A stretch of 64,000 nt of DNA from an uncultured Clostridia bacterium (GCA_944354125.1 CALVPT010000001.1:248001-312000); one strand, 5' to 3'; positions 38,471 to 47,329 are shown, counted from the stretch's first letter. Translations and numbers: made by a program. The notes: generated by a model from the letters alone, not told the origin.

Positions 38471-38974
38471 TTACTTTACGTCTTTGAGTGCATCCTGAAC
38501 AGCGAGGATAACTCTGCCGCTGGTCTGGGTTGCGCCAGTTATGAGAAGATCGCCGTATGCAGCTTTGGAAGCATCGTCGGTCTTAGGCTGACCTTCAACA
38601 GTATGAGCAGCATTGTCCGTCTTATCGTCGGTTGCTACTTTTATTGCAAGAACGTCTTCAACAGTCTTACCTTCAAACTTTGCAAGAAGACCAGGAAGTC
38701 CGTCGATAGCCGTCTGCTTATCAGACCATCCTGCAGAAACATTATAGAACGTCTCGGTATCAGCTTCAGTCGTAACGCTAACGATCTTACCGTCCTTAAC
38801 AGTTACGTTTACCTTTACGCCATACTTTTCGGTAGGGGTCCATGCATTTGCATAGCTGTATTCACCCTTGTAGGTCTTCTCAGCTTCGCCGCCGCAACCA
38901 ACAAGTGCGCCAGCCGTTACTGCTACAGATGCTGCAAGAACTACGCCTGCAATAAGCTTAGTAACTTTCTTCAT
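38471..38974 (-). CDS. Lipoprotein with FMN-binding (flavinylation) motif
   Basis: The 167-aa product has a lipoprotein signal peptide with lipobox LVGC (Cys27), a central beta-rich part (KVNVTVKDGKIVSV) typical of FMN_bind domains, and a C-terminal ITGATQTSG motif. In this family the Thr of the (S/T)GAT-x-(S/T) motif is covalently flavinylated by ApbE (established for NqrC, RnfG and relatives). It is therefore probably a membrane-tethered outside electron carrier. No ApbE or partner redox gene lies in the window. It has a consensus promoter, AAGGAG site and its own terminator. Confidence 0.8.
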   Translation of the reverse strand: MKKVTKLIAGVVLAASVAVTAGALVGCGGEAEKTYKGEYSYANAWTPTEKYGVKVNVTVKDGKIVSVTTEADTETFYNVSAGWSDKQTAIDGLPGLLAKFEGKTVEDVLAIKVATDDKTDNAAHTVEGQPKTDDASKAAYGDLLITGATQTSGRVILAVQDALKDVK

Positions 38975-39019
38975 AATAGAAATAACTCCTTAAAAATATT
39001 TCTTTTTTAAATCAGCTGT

Positions 39020-39048
39020 ATTCTACCATTTTGTAAAAATTATGTCAA
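39020..39048 (-). promoter_or_regulatory. Promoter of the flavolipoprotein gene
   Basis: Minus strand TTGACA (39043-39048), 17-base spacer, TAGAAT (39020-39025). The leader contains A-rich sequence and AAGGAG. Confidence 0.85.
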
Positions 39049-39077
39049 ATGTTTTACACAATTTTTATGAAAAATTA

Positions 39078-41933
39078 CTACTCTGTTCTCAAAGCGACGA
39101 CTGGATCTTTCTTTGCCGCCGCCGATGCGGGAATTAGTCCCGAGATAAGCGTTAAGACAATGCTGAGAGCTATCATTATCAGCGCCTGCCACCAGGGAAG
39201 CGCCGCTATGCCCCAGAAGCCCGCAATAGCCACGACGATTATGTTTACGACGAGCGACAGAAGATAGGTTATGAGTATGCCGAATATGCCTGCCGCAAGA
39301 CCTATTATGAAAGTTTCGGCGTTGAACAGCCTCTTTATGTCCTTCTTCCTCGCGCCGACTGCACGGAGTATGCCTATTTCCTTTACTCTTTCGACTACCG
39401 AGACATAGGTTATTATGCCTATCATAACGGTAGATACCACCAGCGACAGAGCCGTAAACGCTATGAGCGCGGTAGTTATCATCTGAATCATGGTGTTTAC
39501 CATATTTATGATGAGTCCGACCGTATCAGTATAGGTTATGGTATCCTTTACCTCCAAAACTACGTCGTGAGTGACGCCGTCCGCGTCGGTATAGGTGTAG
39601 GTTGCACCGCCGTCACACATATCGTTCCACGCGTCGAGATATTCGGTTATTGCCGTCTTGCTCTCGAAGTCTGTGGGATATATCTTTATCGAAGAGGGCA
39701 TATCGCCGCCGCCAAGCATCTCCGCCGTGACCCTGAGCATATCCGAATCGCCCGAGCCGCCGCCTCCGCCGAGACCGCCCAAAATCATATCCATTATAGA
39801 GCCCGAGTCATATATTGCCGAACTGCCCTTTGACTCGACCTTGACTATCTCGCCGCTGTCATTCTTTTCGAAAGTCGTATAGTAGAACGAATAGGGAAGC
39901 GCGTCGAGATACCCCTCCTCGGATGCGAGAATGTCGTTTACTATTTTGCTTGCCGTGCCGTCCTCGCGCACGCGCTGCGTCAATGCATTGGTATAGTAGA
40001 AACCGCTCTGCAGACAGCCGTAGGAGACGTCCTCCTTCTTTTCGAGAATGAGCCTGACGCCCAGCTCTACGCCCTGAGAGGTATCTATTTCGCCGGGAAC
40101 GGGTATGTCAAATACGTGCGTCGTGCCAGCCTCGTCCGTCATTTCGGTGTGATAGAAGTTATCCGAAAGATAGGGACGGTATATATATCTGCCGCCAAGG
40201 TTTGCATATATCTGGTCGTTGGGGTACCACGTGAACTTCTTGGAATTTTCGCCTATGAACTTGCCGAAATCGAGTCCGCCGTCGCCGTCCAGACCGCTGC
40301 CGACAAGACCTATCTCTTCATCGTAGAAGTCGCTGTCGACCGCCTTGTAGGCATAGTTCAGAAACTCCCTTTCGGTAAGGTAGCCGAACTGACCCATCAC
40401 GAGGTCGGTGACCTCATTTTCGGAGACGACCATAATAAGACTGGTCTCGTCGTCGAATATTGCCTTGAGCTGTTCGTCGGTAAGAGAAGACGCGTCGAAC
40501 GTCACGCCGCTGTCCGTCTCCGCAGCTACGATATCGTACTGGCTGAGCACGTACTGATAGTTATCGGGAATCTCTTCGAAGGTCGCAACGGTGGAAACAG
40601 TGCCGGCAAAGTCCTTGTAGTCCTCCTGCTCCCTTAAAATCTGGGTATACATTCCCCTTATCGCCGTGACCGAAGTAACCCTTGACGCCTCGTCCTCGTC
40701 GGTGGCGTCTACGCTGAAATCGGTATATATGTTGTTGGCTATGTCGAAGTCATATCCGTACTGAATGACCTGCACGTTCTCCTCGGGAATGCCCCTAAGA
40801 TATGCCAGGTATGCATCGGTTATGGTATTTGTCTTGCTGAACCCCTGCGAGAACGAGCCGAGCGTATCCATCAGCGACTGCACGTACAGCTTATCGTCGA
40901 GCTTGGTGATGTCCACCGACGGCTGACTTGCCGCCGAAAGGTTCATTAGCTGAGTATAGTCGATTGCCGTCTGCGTGACCGACACGGGGTTGCCCGACAG
41001 CATGTCGTCCTGCATCGATACGATGTACGAATTGACGCCCGAAGATATGGCGAGCACCATCGATACGCCTATTATGCCTATCGACCCGGCAACAGAGACC
41101 ATTGCCGTACGCCTGCGCTTTGAAAGCAGGTTTTTGAGGCTTAAGGACATCGCCATGGGAAGCGACATAGACGTCTTTGCCTTGGAGCCCTTGCGCTTTC
41201 TGAGCTCTTTTTTCTCCTTCTTGGTCAGCTCCTTGCCGCTTTCCCTCTTTTCGCCGGCATAGGGCATGCTGTCGCCGAGCACTATGCCGTCTTTAAGCCT
41301 TATGATTCTCGTCGAATACCTTTCGGCAAGCTCGGGATTGTGCGTGACCATTATGACCAGCCTGTCTTTGGAGATTTCCTTCAAAAGCTCCATTATCTGC
41401 ACGCTGGTTACAGAGTCGAGCGCGCCCGTAGGCTCGTCGGCGAGCACTATTTCGGGATCGTTTATGAGCGCCCTGGCGATTGCAACCCTCTGCGCCTGAC
41501 CGCCCGAAAGCTGGTTGGGACGGTTGTTTATCTTGTCCTTAAGTCCGACCTTTTCGAGCGCCTCCAGCGCCCTTCTCCTTCTCTCCCTGCGCGAAACGCC
41601 CGCAATCATAAGCGCTAGCTCGACGTTCTGCAGAATGGTCTGATGGGGAATGAGGTGATAGCTCTGGAATATGAAACCTATCGAGTGGTTGCGGTAGGTA
41701 TCCCAGTCCCTGTCGCTGAACTGCTTTGTGCTTACACCCTCTATGACGAGGTCGCCCGAAGTATACTTATCCAGACCGCCTATGATGTTCAGAAGGGTAG
41801 TCTTGCCGCACCCCGAAGGTCCGAGAATGCTTACGAATTCGCTCTTTCTGAAGTTTATCGACACGCCCTTTAAAGCATGCACCGCCTCGTCCGCGACGAT
41901 GTAGTCCTTTTTTATGTTTACAAGCTGCAACAT
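39078..41933 (-). CDS. ABC transporter with fused ATPase and FtsX-type permease (MacB-like)
   Basis: A 951-aa single chain. The ATPase (1-220) has Walker A GPSGCGKT at 38-45, signature LSGGQAQR near 142 and Walker B IVLADEP near 160. After a basic linker, a first membrane segment (about 278-300) leads to a very large outside domain (about 305-790) containing a Gly/Ser-rich stretch, then three C-terminal membrane segments (about 810-945) of the FtsX domain. This is type VII (mechanotransmission) architecture, often linked to lipoprotein, antibiotic or peptide handling. The substrate is unknown. The flavolipoprotein gene follows but has its own promoter. Confidence 0.9.
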   Translation of the reverse strand: MLQLVNIKKDYIVADEAVHALKGVSINFRKSEFVSILGPSGCGKTTLLNIIGGLDKYTSGDLVIEGVSTKQFSDRDWDTYRNHSIGFIFQSYHLIPHQTILQNVELALMIAGVSRRERRRRALEALEKVGLKDKINNRPNQLSGGQAQRVAIARALINDPEIVLADEPTGALDSVTSVQIMELLKEISKDRLVIMVTHNPELAERYSTRIIRLKDGIVLGDSMPYAGEKRESGKELTKKEKKELRKRKGSKAKTSMSLPMAMSLSLKNLLSKRRRTAMVSVAGSIGIIGVSMVLAISSGVNSYIVSMQDDMLSGNPVSVTQTAIDYTQLMNLSAASQPSVDITKLDDKLYVQSLMDTLGSFSQGFSKTNTITDAYLAYLRGIPEENVQVIQYGYDFDIANNIYTDFSVDATDEDEASRVTSVTAIRGMYTQILREQEDYKDFAGTVSTVATFEEIPDNYQYVLSQYDIVAAETDSGVTFDASSLTDEQLKAIFDDETSLIMVVSENEVTDLVMGQFGYLTEREFLNYAYKAVDSDFYDEEIGLVGSGLDGDGGLDFGKFIGENSKKFTWYPNDQIYANLGGRYIYRPYLSDNFYHTEMTDEAGTTHVFDIPVPGEIDTSQGVELGVRLILEKKEDVSYGCLQSGFYYTNALTQRVREDGTASKIVNDILASEEGYLDALPYSFYYTTFEKNDSGEIVKVESKGSSAIYDSGSIMDMILGGLGGGGGSGDSDMLRVTAEMLGGGDMPSSIKIYPTDFESKTAITEYLDAWNDMCDGGATYTYTDADGVTHDVVLEVKDTITYTDTVGLIINMVNTMIQMITTALIAFTALSLVVSTVMIGIITYVSVVERVKEIGILRAVGARKKDIKRLFNAETFIIGLAAGIFGILITYLLSLVVNIIVVAIAGFWGIAALPWWQALIMIALSIVLTLISGLIPASAAAKKDPVVALRTE

Positions 41934-41975
41934 AATTCTGACCGCCTTGTTTTATTGCACTTATATCACTATAAC

Positions 41976-42005
41976 ATAATAGCACCCGTCCCCTTAAAAA
42001 GTCAA
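41976..42005 (-). promoter_or_regulatory. Promoter of the fused ABC transporter gene
   Basis: Minus strand TTGACT (42000-42005), 18-base spacer, TATTAT (41976-41981) with extended TGC. Confidence 0.7.
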
Positions 42006-42015
42006 CGGAGACGGG
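41985..42015. promoter_or_regulatory. Inverted repeat enclosing the ABC transporter -35 box
   Basis: CCCGTCCCC (41985-41993) and GGAGACGGG (42007-42015) are nearly complementary arms around the -35 box. It may be an operator, or the stem of a weak gltX terminator without a T run. Confidence 0.35.
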
Positions 42016-42069
42016 CACCCATTAGCCATTATTCACAAGATTTTCAAATAAATACCCGCTATGGAAAAA

Positions 42070-43713
42070 TCAGCACATTCTGCCTGCTTTGAGACGGGCA
42101 ACCGTGCGCTCCTTTCCGAGAATTCCCATTATGGTGCACAGGTCGGGCGAGTTGGACATTCCCGTGACGGCGATTCTGAGAATTTCCGCCACGTCCGAGA
42201 CGCTGCCCCTGAAGTTTTCGGGATTTGCCTTGTATGCGCTCATCTCGGCGGCAAAGCCGTGATTTGCCGCAACTTCCTTGACCTTTGCAAACCACGTCTG
42301 ATTGTCGTCGGACTCGTCGTATACCTCCGCAAAGGAGTCGAGTATGCCGTTGACCGTCTGCGCGTCGAAGCGATAGGAATATTCGGGTCTGAACGTGTCG
42401 TCAAAGAAATAGTCGAGCATTCTCACAGCCGATTCCGCCCTCACTATGTCCTTGCGGCGCTTCTTTCCGCCTATGCCGCATATGAGGTTGATTATCTTGA
42501 TCAGCGTATCCTTGTCGGCAAAGTGAGCCCTGTCCGCATCGGTGCCGAATTCGTCCGTCCAGGTTCTGAGGAAGTCATAGGTCTGCTCCGCCGTCAGCGT
42601 TGCAAGCTCGTTCCTGGAAACGTCATTGAGCTTGTCGAGGTCGAAGAGCGCGCCGCTCTTGCCCATCTTCTCTATCGTAAACTTAAATTCCGATATGTCG
42701 GCGGAGGGGTTCTTTCTCTCCCATTCCTCGAAATTGGAATTCAATATGGTCATCAGATATTTTACGACCGCCTTGGGATAGTAGCCTGCCTTGCGGTAAT
42801 AGTCGAGCGACAGTTCGGGGTCCTTTCTCTTGGAGAGCTTGCGCTTTACGCCGTTGTCCACCTTCATGAGCGAGCAGGTATGTCCGTATGCGGGCAGCTT
42901 AAAGCCGAGCACCTTGAAAAGTTCAAGGTGAATGGGCAGGCTGGACAGCCATTCCTCGCCCCTTATAACCAGCGTCGTGCGCATGAAATGATCGTCTATG
43001 GCGTGTGCGAAATGGTAGGTAGGTATGCCGTCCGACTTTAAAATTACTACGTCCTGGTCGTTTTCGGTGACGGTTATCTCGCCCTTTATTCTGTCCCTGA
43101 AAGTTATCTTGTTCTGCGTGTTGCCCTGCGACTTAAGCCTGATTACGAAGGGCTTACCCTCCGAAAGATTGCGGTATATCTCCTCCTCCGTCAGGTTGCG
43201 GCACTTTGCATACTTGCCGTAGTAGCCCGTAATCTCCTTATTTTCGGTCTGCTTTGCCCTGACCTCGTTGAGTTCCTCCTCCGTGCAGAAGCAGGGATAT
43301 GCAAGTCCTCTCTTTATGAGGTCCTTTACGTATGCCCTGTAGATGGGCGCGCGCTGACGCTGATAGTAGGGACCGTATGCGTTCAGGGGCGAATCTATCT
43401 CCGCGCCCTCGTCGAAGTTGAGTCCGAAATATCTGAGCGAGCGTATGACCGACTCCACCGCGCCGTCCACCTTGCGCTTTAAGTCGGTATCCTCTATGCG
43501 GAGATAGAAGATGCCGCCCGTCGTGTGCGCGATCCTCTCGTCGGCGAGCGCGCTGTAGAGGTTGCCGAGGTGAATGAAGCCCGTGGGGGAAGGCGCAAGA
43601 CGCGTTACCTCCGCTCCCTTTTTGAGCTGTCTTTCGGGGTACATCTTTTCAAACTCCTCAAGCGCGGGGAGTTCTTCGGGTATGAGTGTGTTGGCAAGTT
43701 TTTCTGTATTCAT
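42070..43713 (-). CDS. gltX: Glutamyl-tRNA synthetase
   Basis: Class I synthetase charging tRNA-Glu. The 547-aa product has a 36-residue N-terminal extension before the Rossmann core, then the HIGH variant HLGN at 48-51 within LAPSPTGFIHLGN, and KLSKRKDPE as the KMSKS loop near residue 300. The all-helical anticodon-binding domain makes up the C-terminus. Since glnS is also in the window, this enzyme may be the discriminating type, but sequence alone does not settle that. Ribosome site AAAGGTAG. Confidence 0.95.
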   Translation of the reverse strand: MNTEKLANTLIPEELPALEEFEKMYPERQLKKGAEVTRLAPSPTGFIHLGNLYSALADERIAHTTGGIFYLRIEDTDLKRKVDGAVESVIRSLRYFGLNFDEGAEIDSPLNAYGPYYQRQRAPIYRAYVKDLIKRGLAYPCFCTEEELNEVRAKQTENKEITGYYGKYAKCRNLTEEEIYRNLSEGKPFVIRLKSQGNTQNKITFRDRIKGEITVTENDQDVVILKSDGIPTYHFAHAIDDHFMRTTLVIRGEEWLSSLPIHLELFKVLGFKLPAYGHTCSLMKVDNGVKRKLSKRKDPELSLDYYRKAGYYPKAVVKYLMTILNSNFEEWERKNPSADISEFKFTIEKMGKSGALFDLDKLNDVSRNELATLTAEQTYDFLRTWTDEFGTDADRAHFADKDTLIKIINLICGIGGKKRRKDIVRAESAVRMLDYFFDDTFRPEYSYRFDAQTVNGILDSFAEVYDESDDNQTWFAKVKEVAANHGFAAEMSAYKANPENFRGSVSDVAEILRIAVTGMSNSPDLCTIMGILGKERTVARLKAGRMC

Positions 43714-43762
43714 ATATTGCTACCTTTAAATATTTTCTCTCTTTTAAAGTTTTGGCACAAGG

Positions 43763-45157
43763 TTATGATTTTGGTGAATCGGGCGTATTCTCTCCGCCGC
43801 TCTCCCTTCTGCCAAGCTTTTCCGCCCTGCGCCTTAAATTGAGCTTTGCCTTCTTGTAATAGTGCAGCTTGACGGGGCTTATTAGGCTGAACGCTATGGT
43901 TGCCACGCATACGCCCACGGCTATCCCGAGGAGAGTCATAAGGCATACGAAGCCGTTTTCGAGCGCGAGAGGTATGTTGCCGGCGGCAAATGCCTCCATG
44001 GTATAGTAGAGCGAACTGCCCGGAACGAGCGCGATTATGGCAGGCACGAGAATGACGGTTGCAGGCGTCTTTATCACCCTTGCAAGCACTTCCGACGTCA
44101 TTGCCGCAAACAGCGTGGGAATGAATATGACGGTGAACACCACTTCGTCGGCATCGCCCAGCCATTCGGAAACGCCTATGAACACGCCAAACGTGAGAAG
44201 CGTGGCGAAAAGTCCCCACCATAGTCTCCTGCGGTTGAGGTTGAAGAACATGCACACCGACGCCGCGCCGAGCATGCCCGAAACGAGGAAATAGACATAA
44301 TGTTCCCACCCCGTCCTCGGCGTTATGGGTACAAAGTCGGCTATGCCGCTCAATACCGCCATGGAAAGTCCGTAGCCCGCCGCAATGACGACGGTCAGAA
44401 GCAGGCCGTTGAGTATCTGGAAAGTTCCGCTCATGAGGTCGCCCGTAAACAGATCCCTGACGGCGTTTGTTATCAGAAGTCCCGGAATGAGTATCATTAT
44501 CGAGCCTATCATGACCATAGACCCGTGACACTCGATGCCGCATATGACGAAAAATTTACACAGCGAAATACTGAGAAGTCCGCCTATGAATGACAGCATA
44601 AAGGTCATCGCATAGGCATTGAGCGAACGCGACGAAAGCACCTCGTTCAGTCCCGCCATTATGAAAGCCACTATGAACGCAGGCAGGCAATCTGTGACCG
44701 AGCCGCCGAAAAATACCGAATATGTTGCCGACACAAGCCCTGCACCCAGAACGGTAAGGCGCTTGTCGCGCGGCTTGTTGTGCGCTATGTCGAAGGCGCG
44801 GCGGAAACCCTCCTCCAGCCCCGTCCTCTTTGCGCAGATATCCCTTGAAAGCTGGTTGAACTTTTCAAGCATGGCGAGGTTGTTCATGGATGAATAGACC
44901 CTCTTCATGAAGGAAAATTCGCGGTCGTCCCTCGTCCTGACGGAGGCTATGACCATGGAGGGGAACGCAGCGACGTTGACTTCGAACGCGCCGAACGACG
45001 AACATATCCTGTCCACCGCCGTCTCTACGCGCGAAACCGAGCCGCCGCTCGACAATAAGCCCACCCCTATTTCGAGGGCGAGCTCCAGAACTCTTCCATA
45101 ATCGACGTCGCCGGTTGCCGCGCCGTCATTTGCCTTAACCGTATTGTCAGCCTGCAT
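43763..45157 (-). CDS. ThrE-family threonine/serine exporter-like protein
   Basis: The 464-aa product fuses the two ThrE modules. A soluble N-terminal part (about 1-110, with GSVSRVETAVDRIC) and the first five-helix ThrE domain (about 120-270) are followed by the second domain (ThrE_2, about 285-440) with LVPGSSLYYTMEA. Related proteins export threonine and serine, but the substrate is inferred. I start at the ATG at 45157, ten bases after a TATAAT box and without a Shine-Dalgarno. The longer frame to 45211 crosses the promoter. gltX follows after 49 bases. Confidence 0.88.
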   Translation of the reverse strand: MQADNTVKANDGAATGDVDYGRVLELALEIGVGLLSSGGSVSRVETAVDRICSSFGAFEVNVAAFPSMVIASVRTRDDREFSFMKRVYSSMNNLAMLEKFNQLSRDICAKRTGLEEGFRRAFDIAHNKPRDKRLTVLGAGLVSATYSVFFGGSVTDCLPAFIVAFIMAGLNEVLSSRSLNAYAMTFMLSFIGGLLSISLCKFFVICGIECHGSMVMIGSIMILIPGLLITNAVRDLFTGDLMSGTFQILNGLLLTVVIAAGYGLSMAVLSGIADFVPITPRTGWEHYVYFLVSGMLGAASVCMFFNLNRRRLWWGLFATLLTFGVFIGVSEWLGDADEVVFTVIFIPTLFAAMTSEVLARVIKTPATVILVPAIIALVPGSSLYYTMEAFAAGNIPLALENGFVCLMTLLGIAVGVCVATIAFSLISPVKLHYYKKAKLNLRRRAEKLGRRESGGENTPDSPKS

Positions 45158-45167
45158 AACAGAGATA

Positions 45168-45195
45168 ATTATACTATTATTTTTTATTATGTCAA
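45168..45195 (-). promoter_or_regulatory. Promoter of the ThrE-like gene (nearly leaderless arrangement)
   Basis: Minus strand TTGACA (45190-45195), 16-base spacer, TATAAT (45168-45173). Ten bases separate it from the ATG, leaving at most a few untranslated bases. Confidence 0.75.
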
Positions 45196-45213
45196 CCAAC
45201 TGCGCAGCCACTC

Positions 45214-45242
45214 AAAAAAATTACCCCTGCCGAAGGCAGAGG
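45214..45242 (-). terminator. Intrinsic terminator after the first DegV gene
   Basis: 8-bp stem (45235-45242 with 45224-45231), three-base loop, then seven T on the minus strand. Confidence 0.85.
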
Positions 45243-45259
45243 CAAATATTTTATTGAAA

Positions 45260-46123
45260 TTATCTTTCCGAACAGTGGAAAATAAGTCCGACCGTGCCGG
45301 GGCCGCAGTGCGCGCCGATTACGGGACCGACATACTGCAATACGACGTCCGCCGCAGGATATTCCGCCTTGATGCTTTCCACAAACCTTTCGGCAACCTC
45401 CTTATAGTCGGCGTGTATGACAATAATCTTGTACTTGTCTACGTCCTGTCCCTTAGCCTTCATATAACCCAGCATCGAGGAAAGCGCGCGTCTGAATCCC
45501 TTTTCCTTTGCAATGTTGACTATCCTGCCCTCGTCGTCGAAGTGAAGCACGGGCTTGATGTTGAGAAGGTTTCCGAACACTTTAGAAACTCCCGAAACTC
45601 TGCCGCCCCTGTAGAGATAGGTCAGGTCCTCGACGGCGAAATATGTGGCCGTATGCGCAGAAAGTTCCTTTACGTATGCCTCAAGTTCGTCCATCGTTGC
45701 TCCCTCTTTATACCTGAGAGCCGCATAGTAAACGACAAATCCGCACCCCATGGAAATAGAGCGCGTATCTACCGAGCGAATTTCCCTGTCGGGATATTTT
45801 TCCTTAAGCGTCTTTATCGCCCTGTCCATCGCGTCGAATGTCTTGCTCATGGCGTGGGAGAATGTGACATAGAATATGTCTTCACCCTTCTTAAGCACCG
45901 GCTCGAAATATTCGATATAGATTTCCTCGTTAAGCGCGCTGGTCTTGGGCACCTCGCCGCCCTTCATGGCATCGAAAAACGCGGTAAGATCTGTCTTTTC
46001 GCCCATATCGTAAAAATATTCCTGACCTGCAAGAGTGTAGGGCATGCGTATGACGTTGAGCCCGAGTTCCTTTACGGTCGTATACCAAAGTTCGCAGTTG
46101 GAGTCGCAGAATAACTGATACAT
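45260..46123 (-). CDS. DegV family (fatty acid-binding) protein
   Basis: The 287-aa product has the two-domain DegV fold. Family marks are DSNCEL at the N-terminus, KTSALNEE near residue 60, FSHAMSKTFDAM near residue 88, and YLYRGGRVS-x-VFGNLLNIKPVL near residue 170. DegV/FakB proteins bind a fatty acid and present it to the kinase FakA. No fakA is in the window. The ribosome site is AGAGAGG. It follows the membrane XRE gene by 96 bases and ends at its own terminator. Confidence 0.9.
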   Translation of the reverse strand: MYQLFCDSNCELWYTTVKELGLNVIRMPYTLAGQEYFYDMGEKTDLTAFFDAMKGGEVPKTSALNEEIYIEYFEPVLKKGEDIFYVTFSHAMSKTFDAMDRAIKTLKEKYPDREIRSVDTRSISMGCGFVVYYAALRYKEGATMDELEAYVKELSAHTATYFAVEDLTYLYRGGRVSGVSKVFGNLLNIKPVLHFDDEGRIVNIAKEKGFRRALSSMLGYMKAKGQDVDKYKIIVIHADYKEVAERFVESIKAEYPAADVVLQYVGPVIGAHCGPGTVGLIFHCSER

Positions 46124-46219
46124 TTAATAATTACCTCTCTGAATTCATTGATATTTAAGTCCGCGGCGCACGCCGCAGAGGTTTGCGGTATATATCTGAG
46201 CGGCATATGCCGCTTTTGA

Positions 46220-46831
46220 TTACTTTGTCCTGTTTGGCTTCTGGATTTTGCGCAGTATGAACCAGACTATTATCATTACCTGCACGCCTGCCGCCACCAC
46301 ATAGAACGGCCATAACTCTACGTTGCCCCTGAAGACATACGTGAACATATGGACTATGAGCGCTATCGACCACACTATCAGCGAAGCAGCGATTGCAAGC
46401 GTAAGTCTGCTGTACCATATTGCGGAAAATACCGTGAACACTATCGCCGACACGAACGGAGCGACGATATATGCCAGAAACGCATACTCGCTTACGGCGG
46501 AGATATAGTATAAAATCATGAATACGCCCGTCGCAATTACCCAGACAAGACCGACCGAAAGCAGCGTAATGAGAAAATGACGTTTGAAAAGGTTGAGACG
46601 GGGCTTTACCACCTTTTCGCTCTGCTCCCTGACCAGGTCGTCGAGCGTAATGTGGTAGATGTCCGCAAGCTGAATGAGCACCCTTAAGTCCGGAATGGAT
46701 TCTCCCCTCTCCCACTTGGATACTGCCTTGTCCGAATAATTGAGCATTTCGGCAAGCTGAAGCTGAGTAAGCCCGGCCTGCTGTCTGAGCCTTATTAAAT
46801 TTTCGGCAATTATTTCCTTCAGATCCTTCAT
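46220..46831 (-). CDS. XRE-family regulator with C-terminal membrane domain
   Basis: The 203-aa product has an N-terminal HTH (residues about 10-65: LIRLRQQAGLTQLQLAEML, then AVSKWERGESIPDL) and four hydrophobic segments (about 85-105, 112-135, 140-160 and 172-192). It should be a DNA-binding protein tied to the membrane. The ATG at 46831 has no ribosome site. TATACT ends six bases before it, so the mRNA is probably leaderless. A palindrome GCGGCATATGCCGC lies right after its stop. Repeats upstream of its promoter may be its own binding sites. Confidence 0.88.
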   Translation of the reverse strand: MKDLKEIIAENLIRLRQQAGLTQLQLAEMLNYSDKAVSKWERGESIPDLRVLIQLADIYHITLDDLVREQSEKVVKPRLNLFKRHFLITLLSVGLVWVIATGVFMILYYISAVSEYAFLAYIVAPFVSAIVFTVFSAIWYSRLTLAIAASLIVWSIALIVHMFTYVFRGNVELWPFYVVAAGVQVMIIVWFILRKIQKPNRTK

Positions 46832-46837
46832 GATTAG

Positions 46838-46866
46838 AGTATATCATATATTCCGCGCAAAATCAA
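46838..46866 (-). promoter_or_regulatory. Promoter of the membrane XRE gene (leaderless arrangement)
   Basis: Minus strand TTGATT (46861-46866), 17-base spacer, TATACT (46838-46843). Six bases separate it from the ATG. Confidence 0.75.
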
Positions 46867-46900
46867 TGCAAAAAACACTCTTTTTGAGGTTTAAAAATTT

Positions 46901-46948
46901 GACTCTACCGTCAGTAGAGTCGAATTTTACCGCAGTAGAGTTAATTTT
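46901..46948. repeat. Operator-like repeats upstream of the membrane XRE gene
   Basis: GACTCTAC (46901-46908) and GTAGAGTC (46914-46921) form a perfect 8-bp inverted repeat with a five-base centre. The right half with its tail is repeated directly: 46907-46928 and 46929-46948 share ACCG(T)CAGTAGAGT followed by AATTTT. They lie 35-82 bases beyond the -35 box. Confidence 0.6.
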
Positions 46949-47002
46949 GCAATCTGTTTACTATTTTTTGACAAACGGAGAGCGGCAGGGCGGCGCCGTT
47001 TG

Positions 47003-47031
47003 TTGTAATGTGCGGCAATTAGCATTATACT
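47003..47031 (+). promoter_or_regulatory. Promoter of the second DegV gene
   Basis: TTGTAA (47003-47008), 17-base spacer, TATACT (47026-47031). Transcription would start near 47038, about 290 bases before the start codon. Confidence 0.65.
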
Positions 47032-47037
47032 TAAAGT

Positions 47038-47329
47038 GTAGATAAAGACCAGAAAATTTTTACAATCAGTTCTCTGCAACAGCATAAATTTTGCGCTTAA
47101 GGCTTGCCGCAGTATAAAACAAGCTTTGCCGCGGCGGCAGTCATTTAAAGGCATAAAGTCACAGCCAATTTGTTATGTCAATTACTTGGTATATGTTCGG
47201 CAAGCTTTATCCGCGCAATTGCTTACGCAACTTAAACGGCGATTTTTGCCGCGGCAGAATTGCTTAAGCCGTGAACATAATCAGAAATTTGAAACAATAA
47301 GAAATAAAAAATAAATTTTAAGGTGAAAT
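47038..47329 (+). other. Long structured leader before the second DegV gene
   Basis: No gene is seen here. Nested complementary pairs are present: GCTTAAG (47095-47101) with CTTAAGC (about 47262-47268), TGCCGC (about 47105-47110) with GCGGCA (about 47250-47255), and AAGCTTTGCCG (47121-47131) with CGGCAAGCTT (47199-47208). Small local hairpins (TTGC-TTAC-GCAA, CGGC-gattttt-GCCG) lie between. This could be a cis-acting RNA. I do not recognise a known riboswitch class. Confidence 0.45.
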
